DNA of 64,000 nt, taken from the NCBI RefSeq assembly GCF_000478925.1, contig NZ_AP013072.1, positions 784,501-848,500 on the forward strand. The letters are read 5' to 3'. The notes under the pieces were generated by a model. That model saw nothing but the letters and a program-made list of their open reading frames with translations. It had not been told where the DNA came from and made no database searches. This document shows, one piece after another, positions 24,155 to 32,801 of this stretch. The translations under genes were made by a program, and so were the position numbers. This DNA comes from Streptococcus anginosus subsp. whileyi MAS624. GTDB taxonomy: Bacteria; Bacillota; Bacilli; Lactobacillales; Streptococcaceae. Position 1 is the stretch's first letter; each line of letters opens with the position of its first letter.

Positions 24155-25312
24155 ATGTCTATTATTAAATACAAGGCTAAAAAGTCTAAATCAGGGTATC
24201 TTTATAAGGTCAGAATCTACAGGGTGATTGATGGCAAACGTCAGAACTTCTTTAAAAGCGGTTTTAAGAGCTTTAGAGAGGCTAGACAGTATGAAGCCAT
24301 GTTTTACCACAAAAAAGCGTCAGGAGACCTCTCAGAACTTCTGAGAGCCTCTGAGAGACGTTTTGATGAAGTTTTTGAGGAATGGTTCAAAACTTATCAA
24401 TATACAGTAGAGAGGACGACAAGCGTCCGTACAGATGACTTGTTTAGAATTCATATCTTGCCAGTTCTTGGAAAGATGAAAATTTCCAAAATTACTCCTT
24501 GGCAATGCCAGGACTTTATTACCGAAAAAGGTCAGACTTTTAGAAATATCAAACAGGTCAAATCTTACACTAGTCAAGTGTTTGATTTTGCTTTGAAAAT
24601 GAAATTGATTACAGACAACCCAATGAAGCAAACGATACTCCCAAAAAGAGAGCGGAAGAAGTCAGATAACTTCTTTAGCGTTGAGGAGTTGCATGAGTTT
24701 TTAGCTATTATTAAGGCAGAAGAGCCTTATAAAAACTATGCCTTATTTCGTTTGTTGGCCTATAGTGGCTTAAGGAAAGGGGAGCTGTATTCTTTGAGGT
24801 GGTCTGATATTGATTTTGATAATCAATTACTTTCTATCAGCAAAAATCTAGGTAGAATCAAGGGGAAAGCAGTTGAGAAAAGCACCAAAAACAGGTTTTC
24901 AATACGACAAATCCCTTTAGATACTGAGACAGCCTGGATTTTGCAAGAGTGGAAACAAAAGAGCAGAAGAGAAAGTGGGCAACTGTCAGTTACCCCATTG
25001 ATTGATAGCGATTATATGTTTACGTTTGTTGACCGAGAGGGAAAGATAGAACCTTTATATCAGGACTATATCAATAGTGTTCTAAAGCGCATCATCAGGA
25101 AACATGGCTTGAAGAAGATAACTCCTCATGGCTTCAGACATACTCATGCTACCTTGATGATTGAAGTAGGGGTTGATCCTGTCAATGCAGCCAAAAGGTT
25201 AGGTCATGCAAGTAGTCAGATGACCCTGGATACTTATAGCCATTCTACGGTAGCAGGAGAGAAGAAAGCTATCACAAAATTTGTAGATTATCTGGATAGT
25301 GCAAAAGGTTAG
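24155..25312 (+). CDS. int: Tyrosine recombinase/integrase
   Basis: 385 residues, Tn916/phage type. An N-terminal AP2-like arm-binding domain (KYKAKKSKSGYLYKVRIYRV) precedes a SAM-like core-binding domain (about 65-160) and the catalytic domain with Arg207 (SGLRKGE), His325/Arg328 (HGFRH), His351 (LGHAS) and nucleophile Tyr361 (TYSH). All catalytic residues are present, so the enzyme should be functional. It directs insertion into the 3' end of rpmE2, whose terminal codons form the core site. Confidence 0.95.
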   Translation: MSIIKYKAKKSKSGYLYKVRIYRVIDGKRQNFFKSGFKSFREARQYEAMFYHKKASGDLSELLRASERRFDEVFEEWFKTYQYTVERTTSVRTDDLFRIHILPVLGKMKISKITPWQCQDFITEKGQTFRNIKQVKSYTSQVFDFALKMKLITDNPMKQTILPKRERKKSDNFFSVEELHEFLAIIKAEEPYKNYALFRLLAYSGLRKGELYSLRWSDIDFDNQLLSISKNLGRIKGKAVEKSTKNRFSIRQIPLDTETAWILQEWKQKSRRESGQLSVTPLIDSDYMFTFVDREGKIEPLYQDYINSVLKRIIRKHGLKKITPHGFRHTHATLMIEVGVDPVNAAKRLGHASSQMTLDTYSHSTVAGEKKAITKFVDYLDSAKG

Positions 25313-25316
25313 TTTT

Positions 25317-25334
25317 CCAAGACGGTACCAAAAA
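25317..25334 (+). repeat. Subterminal direct repeat, right copy
   Basis: CCAAGACGGTACCAAAAA is identical to 17766-17783 and starts 4 nt after the integrase stop; the related CGGTACTAAAAA follows. Confidence 0.6.
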
Positions 25335-25353
25335 CGGTACTAAAAACGAAAAA

Positions 25354-25381
25354 AGCCAATTCCAATTTCTTGGAAAAGGCT
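25354..25381 (-). terminator. Element-supplied terminator for rpmE2
   Basis: Stem AGCC..TTCCAA/TTGGAA..GGCT with TTTTTT on the minus strand. It resembles the displaced chromosomal terminator near 17600 (shared TTGGAAAAGGCTT and TATCAAC), so the element replaces what it separates. Confidence 0.7.
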
Positions 25382-25416
25382 TTGTATCAACGCTTTTAAG
25401 CAAGCAATGCGGTTGA

Positions 25417-25435
25417 TTATTTGAGACCGTATTTT
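25417..25435. repeat. Right attachment site (19-bp direct repeat)
   Basis: Identical to 17651-17669. It encodes the last residues and stop of rpmE2 on the minus strand. Confidence 0.88.
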
Positions 25436-25662
25436 TTGTTGAAACGATCCACACGTCCATCTGCTTGAGTGAATTTTTGACGTCCAGTATAAAATGGATG
25501 TGAGTCTGATGAAATTTCCACACGGATCAAAGGATAAGTGTTTCCATCTTCCCATTCAACAGTTTCGCTAGAATACTTAGTAGAACCACTAAGGAATTTG
25601 TAGCCAGTTGAAGTATCCATAAAGACAACAGGACGGTATTCAGGATGAATATCTTTTCTCAT
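25417..25662 (-). CDS. rpmE2: Ribosomal protein L31 type B
   Basis: 81-residue zinc-independent L31 (type B, no CxxC), starting [16 protein letters not shown] and ending KYGLK. Start at 25662 with AAAGGAAAT upstream. Integration of the mobile element leaves the coding sequence unchanged, because the 19-bp core supplies the last codons and stop, and the element provides a substitute terminator. Confidence 0.95.
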   Translation of the reverse strand: MRKDIHPEYRPVVFMDTSTGYKFLSGSTKYSSETVEWEDGNTYPLIRVEISSDSHPFYTGRQKFTQADGRVDRFNKKYGLK

Positions 25663-25765
25663 TTTTAAAAATTTCCTTTCTGCCATGGTCTCTCTGCGAG
25701 CCATAGATTCGTTACTTTGATAGTTTACCAAATTCTAGCGGATTTGACAAGTCTTTTCTACCAAA

Positions 25766-26704
25766 TTATTTCCTTTTTGCCAATTCTTTCAATTCTTGAT
25801 AAACTTCTTCGATTTCTTCTTTGGAGTAAGCATTGGCACCACTGGCAAGAGGATGACCGCCTCCGTCGTGTTTTTTAGCTACTTCATTAATCGGGATAAA
25901 TTTACTCCGCAACCGAACGCGATAGTTGCCATTTTCTTGCTCAACAAAAATTCCCCATAATTCAACGCTGTCAATACGCCCCGGAGCTGAAACGATAGCA
26001 GAAGTGTCAGCATCTGTTAAATGATTGGCTTTGAGAAGTTCCTGAGTTAAAATGACACGAGCTGCACCATTTTCGTCGACTTCTAAATGGTCGTAAACAT
26101 AGCCTTGGAGTTTAGCGATTTGGTAGCTGAAAGAGTCCATTTTTCGAGCCAAAGCAGCAAAATCAAAGGGATATTCGCGAAGTTTACTTGCGACAGCCAT
26201 TGTACGAGCGGTTGTGGCAGGATATAGGAAACGTCCTGTATCACCGACAATTCCAGCATAAAGCAGTTTAGCGGAATAATCATCTAGTTTCAGTTTATTT
26301 TCCAATGCAAAGAGAGCAATTAACTCACTAGCACTACTAGAGCTAGTATCTACCCAAGAAATGTCTCCGTAAATGTCATCATTTGGATGATGATCGATTT
26401 TGATGAGAAAATCCCCTTTGTTGTACCGTTCATCATCAATCCGAGCAGTATTTGCCGTATCACAAACAATAACTAAAGCATGTTTGTAATCATCGTCTGA
26501 AACATCATCCATTTTAGCCAGCCAGGCAAGAATAGGTTCAGTCTTTCCTGCTACTTTAATCTTTTTCTCAGGGAAATTGACTTGAAGTAATTTTTTCAAA
26601 CCGACTTGACTTCCTAAGGCATCAGGATCAGGTCGCATGTGACGATGAATGATAATCGTATCATATTCTTTAATTTTATGTAAAATTTGCTTGAAAATTT
26701 CCAT
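25766..26704 (-). CDS. nrnA: DHH/DHHA1 phosphoesterase NrnA (Pde2-like)
   Basis: 312 residues. N-terminal DHH domain motifs are IIHRHMRPDPDALGSQ (metal ligands), VIVCDTANTARID and KIDHHPNDD; the C-terminal DHHA1 domain has the substrate motif HDGGGHPLASGA. The enzyme degrades nanoRNAs and 3'-phosphoadenosine phosphate; streptococcal Pde2 of this type also hydrolyses pApA from c-di-AMP breakdown. Lies downstream of rpmE2 start, same strand, with a separate start and a divergent flavodoxin gene. Confidence 0.92.
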   Translation of the reverse strand: MEIFKQILHKIKEYDTIIIHRHMRPDPDALGSQVGLKKLLQVNFPEKKIKVAGKTEPILAWLAKMDDVSDDDYKHALVIVCDTANTARIDDERYNKGDFLIKIDHHPNDDIYGDISWVDTSSSSASELIALFALENKLKLDDYSAKLLYAGIVGDTGRFLYPATTARTMAVASKLREYPFDFAALARKMDSFSYQIAKLQGYVYDHLEVDENGAARVILTQELLKANHLTDADTSAIVSAPGRIDSVELWGIFVEQENGNYRVRLRSKFIPINEVAKKHDGGGHPLASGANAYSKEEIEEVYQELKELAKRK

Positions 26705-26855
26705 ATGATAACCTCCGCTCTACCTTTTATTCATTGTATCATAAGATGATTATTTTAAAAAGTAAAAGGGAAAAGTAGGGAACTTTAAGAGATTTGAAGT
26801 GCAACAATTTGTTCAATGTGTTATAATAAACTGATAGAATTTTTTGGAGGAAATT

Positions 26856-27299
26856 ATGGCTTTAGCAAAAATTGTATTTGCGAGTATGACAGGAAATACA
26901 GAAAAAATCGCAGATATTGTAGCTGATAAATTAAAAGAACTTGGTTTAGAAGTAGATATTGATGAATGCACAACGGTTGATGCAGAGGAATTTCTAGAAG
27001 CAGACATCGCAATCGTTGCTTCTTACACATACGGTGACGGCGAGTTGCCTGATGAAATTGTTGATTTTTATGAAGATTTAGCTAGTCTTGACTTGACCGG
27101 AAAGATTTATGGTGTTGTCGGGTCAGGCGATACATTTTATGATGAGTTTTGTAAGGCAGTAGATGACTTTGATCGCGCTTTTGCAGCGACAGGTGCTGAA
27201 AAAGGTGCTGAAAATGTCAAAGTCGATCTATCAGCAGAAGATGAAGATATTGAAAATCTGGAGAAGTTCGCTGAAGCATTAGCCGAAAAAGTACGGTAA
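26856..27299 (+). CDS. Flavodoxin
   Basis: 147-residue FMN-binding electron carrier. The phosphate-binding loop SMTGNTEKIAD lies at residues 9-19; the FMN-stacking loops are SYTYGDGELPDE and VGSGDTFYDEFC. Acidic overall, as expected. The start at 26856 has SD TGGAGGA. A terminator-like hairpin lies immediately downstream (27308-27336), separating it from sufB. Confidence 0.93.
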   Translation: MALAKIVFASMTGNTEKIADIVADKLKELGLEVDIDECTTVDAEEFLEADIAIVASYTYGDGELPDEIVDFYEDLASLDLTGKIYGVVGSGDTFYDEFCKAVDDFDRAFAATGAEKGAENVKVDLSAEDEDIENLEKFAEALAEKVR

Positions 27300-27368
27300 T
27301 CATGTAAGAAGGCTGGGAAATTTTCCTAGTCTTTTTTAGCTTAATTTATTATATTTTAGGCATATATT

Positions 27369-27397
27369 CTGACATTTCTAATATAGAATAGTATAAT
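27369..27397 (+). promoter_or_regulatory. Promoter of sufB
   Basis: CTGACA (27369-27374), 17-nt spacer, TATAAT (27392-27397). sufB therefore has its own promoter. Confidence 0.7.
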
Positions 27398-27432
27398 AAG
27401 AGAAGATAATTTGTATCAATGGGAGGAATGAG

Positions 27433-28818
27433 ATGACGAAAGTACGAGATTATGCTTTTGGATTTCATGACGATGTGAAGCCTTTGTTCTCGACTGGTAA
27501 GGGTCTGACAGAAGAGGTTGTTCGTGAAATTTCTGAAATTAAAAATGAACCGCAATGGATGTTGGATTATCGTTTGCGTTCTTTAGAATTGTTCCATAAG
27601 TTGCCCATGCCTGATTTTGGACCAGATTTATCCGGCATACGATTTGATGATATTATCTATTATCAAAAATTAAGTGGAGATCGGGCTAGAAGTTGGGATG
27701 AAGTGCCAGATGAAATAAAGAAAACCTTTGAGCGTTTGGGTATTCCTGAAGCAGAGCGCCAATTTTTGTCAGGAGCTGTTGCTCAATATGAATCTGAGGT
27801 AGTCTATCATAACATGAAAGAAGAATTTGCCAAGCAAGGCATTATCTTTACCGATACCGACACGGCAGTACAAGAATATCCGGATTTGGTGAAAAAATAC
27901 TTTGGCACAGTCATTTCTAATGCAGAGCATAAGTTTTCCGCTTTAAACAGTGCAGTTTGGTCGGGTGGGACCTTTATCTATGTGCCAAAAAATGTTCAAT
28001 GCCAGGTGCCGGTTCAGACATACTTTCGTATCAATGGAGAAAATGCTGGTCAATTTGAACGCTCGCTCATTATCGTAGAAGAGGGTGGCTCTATTCAATA
28101 CATTGAGGGCTGCACAGCGCCGACTTATACGACCAATAGTCTTCATGCTGCAAATGTGGAAATTATTGTCAAAAAAGATGCTTTTTTCCGCTATACAACG
28201 ATTCAAAACTGGTCAGACAACGTTTATAATCTGGTGACAGAGCGTGGAACGGTTGAAGAAGGCGGTACTTTGGAATGGATTGACGGAAATCTAGGCAGCA
28301 AGGTCAATATGAAATATCCTTGTAGCATTCTTAATGGTCGTAATGCAAGAACTTCGGTCCTTTCTATGTCCTTTGCTAATTATGGTCAGCATTTAGATGC
28401 AGGCTGTAAAGTTTATCACAATGCGCCAAAGACTTCTAGCACATTAATTTCTAAGTCTGTTGCAAAAGACGGAGGTAAGACAGATTATCGCGGTCAAGTC
28501 CGTTTTGGCAAGAATAGTGCTGGTTCAAAGTCTCACATTGAATGCGACACGATTCTTATGGATGGTGAATCCAGCTCAGATACCATTCCATTTAATGAAA
28601 TTCACAATTCGAATGTTGCACTGGAACACGAAGCTAAAGTTTCTAAGGTTTCGGAGGATCAGCTTTATTACCTTATGAGCCGCGGTATTAGCGAAGAAGA
28701 AGCAACTGCCATGATTATCAATGGCTTTATGGAGTCAATTACCAAAGAGCTCCCAATGGAGTACGCAGTTGAGCTCAATCAGCTCATCAACATGAGTATG
28801 GAAGGATCTGTAGGATAG
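27433..28818 (+). CDS. sufB: Fe-S cluster scaffold subunit SufB (solitary copy)
   Basis: 461 residues, full-length SufB with the conserved [57 protein letters not shown] and C-terminal [23 protein letters not shown] segments (split here into motifs). SufB, with SufC and SufD, builds Fe-S clusters. In streptococci it is normally last in sufCDSUB; here it stands alone with its own promoter after a flavodoxin gene, so it is either relocated or a second copy. It is rather divergent from the usual streptococcal SufB in its N-terminal 150 residues. Confidence 0.92.
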   Translation: MTKVRDYAFGFHDDVKPLFSTGKGLTEEVVREISEIKNEPQWMLDYRLRSLELFHKLPMPDFGPDLSGIRFDDIIYYQKLSGDRARSWDEVPDEIKKTFERLGIPEAERQFLSGAVAQYESEVVYHNMKEEFAKQGIIFTDTDTAVQEYPDLVKKYFGTVISNAEHKFSALNSAVWSGGTFIYVPKNVQCQVPVQTYFRINGENAGQFERSLIIVEEGGSIQYIEGCTAPTYTTNSLHAANVEIIVKKDAFFRYTTIQNWSDNVYNLVTERGTVEEGGTLEWIDGNLGSKVNMKYPCSILNGRNARTSVLSMSFANYGQHLDAGCKVYHNAPKTSSTLISKSVAKDGGKTDYRGQVRFGKNSAGSKSHIECDTILMDGESSSDTIPFNEIHNSNVALEHEAKVSKVSEDQLYYLMSRGISEEEATAMIINGFMESITKELPMEYAVELNQLINMSMEGSVG

Positions 28819-28825
28819 AAGTAAA

Positions 28826-28850
28826 AACAGTCGGTAAGACTGTTATTTTT
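28826..28850 (+). terminator. Terminator of sufB
   Basis: AACAGTC (28826-28832)/GACTGTT (28838-28844) with a GGTAA loop and T tract. Confidence 0.88.
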
Positions 28851-28875
28851 GTCCCTGATTAAAAGAAGAGAACAC

Positions 28876-28979
28876 AAAAAGCACCGAATCGGTGCTCCCT
28901 TTTTCAAGTTGAGTACGGACTGGATTAAAAATCACTGCCTTATTTTAACTTGCTGTGTTGTTTCGAATAGTTCCAAAAC
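28876..28979 (-). ncRNA. tracrRNA: Type II-A CRISPR tracrRNA, orphan
   Basis: On the minus strand, in order: an anti-repeat (28979-28952) complementary to the CRISPR repeat next door, the AAGTTAAAATAAGGC segment of the lower stem and nexus start, a nexus with CAGTCCGTACTCAACTTG, and a final hairpin AGCACCG/CGGTGCT with T5. This is the architecture of S. pyogenes/S. mutans-type tracrRNA. No cas9 or other cas gene is present in the window. The usual promoter region is missing, but TTGCAA-N17-TATTGT on the minus strand (29074-29046) could drive a longer transcript. Confidence 0.87.
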
Positions 28980-29045
28980 AAGCTACCGTCAGCGTTGAGC
29001 TGAGCTGTTGTTTTAGAGCTGTGCTGTTTCGAATGGTTCCAAAAC
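28944..29045 (+). CRISPR. Relic of a type II-A CRISPR locus: one spacer and one intact repeat
   Basis: A 36-bp repeat at 29010-29045 begins GTTTTAGAGCTGTGCTGTTT and ends GGTTCCAAAAC, the streptococcal type II-A repeat. Exactly 30 nt (28980-29009, normal spacer length) separate it from the tracrRNA anti-repeat (28944-28979), which occupies the place of the previous repeat. The arrangement fits recombination between anti-repeat and an array repeat, deleting cas9-cas1-cas2-csn2 and most of the array. Confidence 0.82.
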
Positions 29046-29068
29046 ACAATACACTTTAATCATAGGAC

Positions 29069-29096
29069 TTGCAAAATTTTTCAATCGTGCTATAAT
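29069..29096 (+). promoter_or_regulatory. Promoter of the T-box operon
   Basis: TTGCAA (29069-29074), 16-nt spacer, TATAAT (29091-29096) with extended TGC. The -35 hexamer is palindromic and can also serve the opposite strand. Confidence 0.72.
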
Positions 29097-29102
29097 ACCT
29101 TT

Positions 29103-29314
29103 TAGAGACATATCGCTGACTGGAATCTTTTAGAGAGCGCGTGGAGCTGAAAATCGCGCAGAGGAAGGCAGTTGAGACTACTCTGTTAGCTTTTATGCAA
29201 ACATAAAACGGTGGCTACGTTAGAGCCAATCAGAGGTGTCGACAAACTTTTTTGTTGTACATGAATGAAGGTGGAACCACGTTGCGACGTCCTTTTCGGG
29301 ATGTCGTTTTTTTT
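29103..29314 (+). promoter_or_regulatory. Threonyl-tRNA T-box riboswitch
   Basis: The leader is about 235 nt, with the T-box sequence AAGGTGGAACCACG at 29268-29281 (pairs with uncharged tRNA acceptor end) directly before a terminator CGACGTCC/GGGATGTCG with a long T run (29285-29314). The upstream Stem I region includes GAGACTACTCTG near 29173-29185, where ACU could be the threonine specifier; the specifier assignment is inferred mostly from the downstream thrS. Low charged tRNA-Thr would favour antitermination and expression of the kinase and thrS. Confidence 0.82.
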
Positions 29315-29338
29315 ATTTTGTTGAAGGGAGGAAAAGTT

Positions 29339-29980
29339 ATGCTCTATATGATTGGCGGATCACCCTGCAGCGGGAAATCAACGCTCGCTTCCCTTCTTGC
29401 TCGGAAGTACGATTTGCTTCATATCAAGCTGGATGATTTGGTAGACGAGATGATGAGTCAAGCAAGTGTAGACTCACGGCCGATTTGCCTTCTTAGACAG
29501 GACAGAAATCCGGATCAAATCTGGTTGAGAAATCCAGAGGAGATGGCAGATGAAGAATGGCACTTTTATGAAGAGATTTTTCCTTATGTAAAATCTTACT
29601 TGATAAAAAATCAAGATAGACCACTCTTGGTGGAGGGGGCAGGACTTTTGCCTCACTTGGTAAAGGAGCTTGAATGGCCAGCGTCTTCCTATCTATGCTT
29701 GACTCCGACAGCTGATTTTCTGAAAAAGCATTATAAACAGAGAGAATGGGTTCCTTATGTCTTAGGGGGAACATCCAATCCTGAGCAAGCTTTTGAAAAC
29801 TGGATGCAGCGGGACATTCTGTTTGCCCAAATGGTTCGGAAGGAAGCTCAGAAATTAGGCTATCCCAGTCTCATGACAGATGGCAGTCGATCGGAAAAGG
29901 AGACTGCTGAAAAGATTGCCAGGCTCTTAAAATTGCCCAATACAAATAAAATAGATATAAAAGGAGAAAACTATGATTAA
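29339..29980 (+). CDS. P-loop kinase-like protein in the thrS T-box operon
   Basis: 213 residues from ATG 29339 (SD GGGAGGAAAAG). Walker [11 protein letters not shown] lies at residues 6-15; the VEGAGLLP segment (Walker B-like, near 100) and [13 protein letters not shown] lid region follow. It resembles small-molecule or adenylate-kinase-like NTPases (AAA_33/zeta type); the substrate is unknown. Its stop lies 8 nt inside thrS, so translation is coupled and both are under the threonyl T-box, implying a link to threonine or to translation. Confidence 0.75.
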   Translation: MLYMIGGSPCSGKSTLASLLARKYDLLHIKLDDLVDEMMSQASVDSRPICLLRQDRNPDQIWLRNPEEMADEEWHFYEEIFPYVKSYLIKNQDRPLLVEGAGLLPHLVKELEWPASSYLCLTPTADFLKKHYKQREWVPYVLGGTSNPEQAFENWMQRDILFAQMVRKEAQKLGYPSLMTDGSRSEKETAEKIARLLKLPNTNKIDIKGENYD

Positions 29981-31925
29981 GATTACTTTCCCAGATGGCG
30001 CTGTTCATGAATACGAAAGTGGCAGCACAACTTTTGATATTGCTCAGTCTATCAGCAATTCCTTGGCAAAGAAAGCCTTGGCTGGTAAATTCAACGGCAA
30101 ACTCATCGATACCACTCGTCCTATCACAGAAGACGGTAGCATCGAAATTGTGACACCTGACCATGAAGATGCTCTTCCTATTTTGCGCCATTCGGCTGCT
30201 CATCTCTTTGCCCAAGCTGCTCGTCGTCTCTTCCCAGATATTCACTTGGGTGTCGGTCCAGCTATTCAGGACGGATTTTACTATGATACAGACAATACTG
30301 CAGGACAAATTTCCAACGAAGACTTGCCTCGTATCGAAGAAGAAATGAAGAAGATTGTCAAGGAGAATTTCCCGTCAATTCGCGAAGAAGTGACAAAAGA
30401 TCAAGCACGAGAAATTTTCAAGAATGATCCTTACAAGTTGGAATTGATTGAGGAGCATTCAGAAGATGAAGGTGGTTTGACAATCTACCGTCAAGGTGAA
30501 TATGTGGATCTCTGTCGTGGACCTCATGTACCGTCAACTGGACGTATTCAAATTTTCCATTTGTTAAATGTAGCGGGTGCTTACTGGCGTGGAAATAGCG
30601 ATAATGCTATGATGCAACGGATTTATGGTACAGCTTGGTTTGATAAGAAAGATTTGAAAAACTATCTTCAAATGCGTGAAGAAGCGAAGGAACGTGACCA
30701 CCGTAAGCTCGGTAAAGAGTTGGATCTTTTCATGATTTCTCCTGAAGTTGGGCAAGGTCTTCCATTCTGGCTTCCAGATGGTGCGACTATTCGTCGTATC
30801 GTGGAGCGCTATATTACAGACCGCGAAGTCAATGACGGCTACCAACACGTGTATACGCCACCGCTTGCAAGTGTGGAATTATACAAAACTTCTGGTCACT
30901 GGGAACATTACCAAGAAGATATGTTCCCGCCAATGGATATGGGAGACGGTGAACAATTTGTTCTTCGTCCGATGAATTGCCCACACCATATTGAGGTTTA
31001 TAAAAACCATGTTCATTCTTATCGTGAGTTACCTATTCGTATTGCGGAACTTGGTATGATGCATCGCTTTGAAAAATCAGGTGCACTTTCAGGACTCCAA
31101 CGTGTTCGTGAAATGACCCTAAACGATTCTCACTTATTTGTCATGCCAGAGCAAATTCAAGAAGAATTTAAACATGTGCTGGATTTGATGATTGACGTTT
31201 ACAAAGACTTCAATATTACAGATTATCGTTTCCGTCTGTCTTATCGTGATCCGAATGACAAACATAAATATTTTGATAATGATGAAATGTGGGAAAATGC
31301 TCAACGCATGCTAAAAGGAGCAATGGATGATTTAGGTTTGGACTATTTTGAGGCAGAAGGTGAAGCTGCTTTCTACGGTCCTAAGTTGGATGTTCAAGTA
31401 AAAACAGCTCTTGGAAATGAAGAAACTCTTTCCACTATTCAATTGGACTTCTTGCTACCAGAACGTTTTGATCTTCATTATATCGGAGCAGACGGTGAAG
31501 AGCATCGTCCAGTTATGATTCACCGTGGTATTGTGTCTACGATGGAACGCTTTATTGCTTACTTGATTGAAACTTACAAAGGTGCGTTCCCAACTTGGCT
31601 GGCACCTCATCAAGTGACGGTCATTCCAATTTCTAATGAAGCGCATGCTGATTACGCTTGGAAAGTAGCGAAAGAACTGCGCAATCGTGGTGTCCGTGTG
31701 GATGTCGATGAACGCAATGAAAAAATGCAATACAAGATTCGTCAAAGTCAAACTCATAAAGTTCCTTATCAATTGATTGTAGGGGACAAGGAACAAGCAG
31801 ATGGTACGGTGAATGTCCGTCGTTATGGCAGCAAACAAACGCATACAGAAACAATTGCAGAATTTGTAGACCATATTTTGGCTGATATTGCTAGAAAATC
31901 ACGCATAGATGATAAGGACAACTAA
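29973..31925 (+). CDS. thrS: Threonyl-tRNA synthetase
   Basis: 650 residues, full length. TGS domain (residues 1-62), editing domain with [13 protein letters not shown] and GPHVPSTG (zinc-type His/Cys sites), class II catalytic core with motif 2 MNCPHHI and motif 3 region, and C-terminal anticodon-binding domain ([15 protein letters not shown]). Charges tRNA-Thr. SD AAAGGAG lies within the upstream gene. Confidence 0.97.
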   Translation: MIKITFPDGAVHEYESGSTTFDIAQSISNSLAKKALAGKFNGKLIDTTRPITEDGSIEIVTPDHEDALPILRHSAAHLFAQAARRLFPDIHLGVGPAIQDGFYYDTDNTAGQISNEDLPRIEEEMKKIVKENFPSIREEVTKDQAREIFKNDPYKLELIEEHSEDEGGLTIYRQGEYVDLCRGPHVPSTGRIQIFHLLNVAGAYWRGNSDNAMMQRIYGTAWFDKKDLKNYLQMREEAKERDHRKLGKELDLFMISPEVGQGLPFWLPDGATIRRIVERYITDREVNDGYQHVYTPPLASVELYKTSGHWEHYQEDMFPPMDMGDGEQFVLRPMNCPHHIEVYKNHVHSYRELPIRIAELGMMHRFEKSGALSGLQRVREMTLNDSHLFVMPEQIQEEFKHVLDLMIDVYKDFNITDYRFRLSYRDPNDKHKYFDNDEMWENAQRMLKGAMDDLGLDYFEAEGEAAFYGPKLDVQVKTALGNEETLSTIQLDFLLPERFDLHYIGADGEEHRPVMIHRGIVSTMERFIAYLIETYKGAFPTWLAPHQVTVIPISNEAHADYAWKVAKELRNRGVRVDVDERNEKMQYKIRQSQTHKVPYQLIVGDKEQADGTVNVRRYGSKQTHTETIAEFVDHILADIARKSRIDDKDN

Positions 31926-32058
31926 GCTAAAAAGTAGATGATAGGTTGCAACGATGACACGACTGGTTATAAAGATATGCAATAGAACATCATAGCCTGT
32001 ATGCTGTCGTCTCATTTTACAACCTTTCAATTTCTGAGCTTTAGAAAAAATGTATATC

Positions 32059-32109
32059 AAAAACTCTATTTCTAATTGAGGAAATCCCTTTTATAGAAAT
32101 AGAGTTTTT
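32059..32109. terminator. Bidirectional terminator between thrS and tetR
   Basis: 15-bp stem AAAACTCTATTTCTA (32060-32074)/TAGAAATAGAGTTTT (32094-32108) with A and T tracts on both sides; serves both converging genes. The rest of 31926-32058 shows no gene. Confidence 0.88.
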
Positions 32110-32113
32110 TAGT

Positions 32114-32668
32114 TTACAATCGCCAAGCATCGTAATCAAAGGTTTGTAAAATCATATTCGTCATTTCTTCAGGCGTTTCTTTAGTGCCGCTTGAAATCCA
32201 GAGTGAGATAATGCCCTCTATGCTAGATAGAAAAACTTCAAGTGCATATTTTTCAGAAATGGGGAAATTTTCTTTTAAAAAGTGTTCGGTTTGAACTTTG
32301 TGCTGATCGTTCGTTAAAATACTAAGCATAAATTCACGGATTGTTTCACGGAAATTGAGGTAATGACTTTGAGAAACAGCATAAATTAGGTCATGGTTTT
32401 GTTGGAGATAGCTTAGATTGGTAATGATTAGGTCATGTGTGTTTGTAGTTTCTTCAAAATTTTTACGTAATTGGGAAATAATTTCTTCTTTTAGTGTTTC
32501 AATTAGGTCGAATTTATCAAGATAATGAAGGTAGAAAGTTCCACGGTTGATACCTGCTCGTTGACAGAGTTTACTAACGGAAATTGTTTCAAATTTTTCT
32601 TCTAACAAGAGCTGAATGAGGGCTTCTCTGATATGCTGCTTGGTTGCTGTTTGTCGATTTTGTACCAT
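32114..32668 (-). CDS. TetR family regulator
   Basis: 184 residues. HTH in residues 10-55 (TKQHIREALIQLLLEEKFET, then SVSKLCQRAGINRGTFYLHY), followed by a TetR_C-type ligand domain. Divergent from the ABC exporter genes, which it presumably represses. The shared intergenic region holds CTGTTGATAA (near 32690) and an inverted TAATCAACAG (near 32750) as candidate half-sites. Confidence 0.88.
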   Translation of the reverse strand: MVQNRQTATKQHIREALIQLLLEEKFETISVSKLCQRAGINRGTFYLHYLDKFDLIETLKEEIISQLRKNFEETTNTHDLIITNLSYLQQNHDLIYAVSQSHYLNFRETIREFMLSILTNDQHKVQTEHFLKENFPISEKYALEVFLSSIEGIISLWISSGTKETPEEMTNMILQTFDYDAWRL

Positions 32669-32801
32669 AATACTCCTTAAATGAACACTCTGTTGATAAT
32701 TGATGATTGCCTTTATGTTAAGTCTATTTTATAATAAAGATAGGATCTAATCAACAGCTTGTTTATTTAATTGGACATGGAAACTGAAAGAGGAAAAGGC
32801 G

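Larger units (their letters stand above)
17651..25435. mobile_element. Integrative mobilizable element inserted in the 3' end of rpmE2
   Basis: A 7.8-kb element bounded by a 19-bp direct repeat. It has a tyrosine integrase at the right end, a divergent CI-like repressor and Xis-like gene, RepA_N-like and Spx-like proteins, a Rep_trans replication initiator, a membrane-anchored HTH protein, a pMV158-type oriT with MobV relaxase, a 152-residue unknown, and a small-peptide/Fst toxin region at the left end. It has no type IV secretion genes and no phage structural genes, so it would depend on a helper conjugative element. The relaxase carries a nonsense codon. An 18-bp direct repeat CCAAGACGGTACCAAAAA occurs near both ends (17766-17783 and 25317-25334) and could be integrase arm-type sites. 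No resistance or metabolic cargo is visible. Confidence 0.87.

Noticed and set aside
17651..25435. Prophage or phage-inducible island
   Set aside because: No packaging, capsid, terminase or lysis genes are visible; the relaxase/oriT and Rep_trans genes point to a mobilizable element.
28944..29045. Functional CRISPR array
   Set aside because: Only one true repeat and one spacer-length gap remain, and no cas genes occur in the window.
29252..29338. N-terminal extension of the kinase gene
   Set aside because: It would translate through the T-box and terminator; ATG 29339 has a strong SD.
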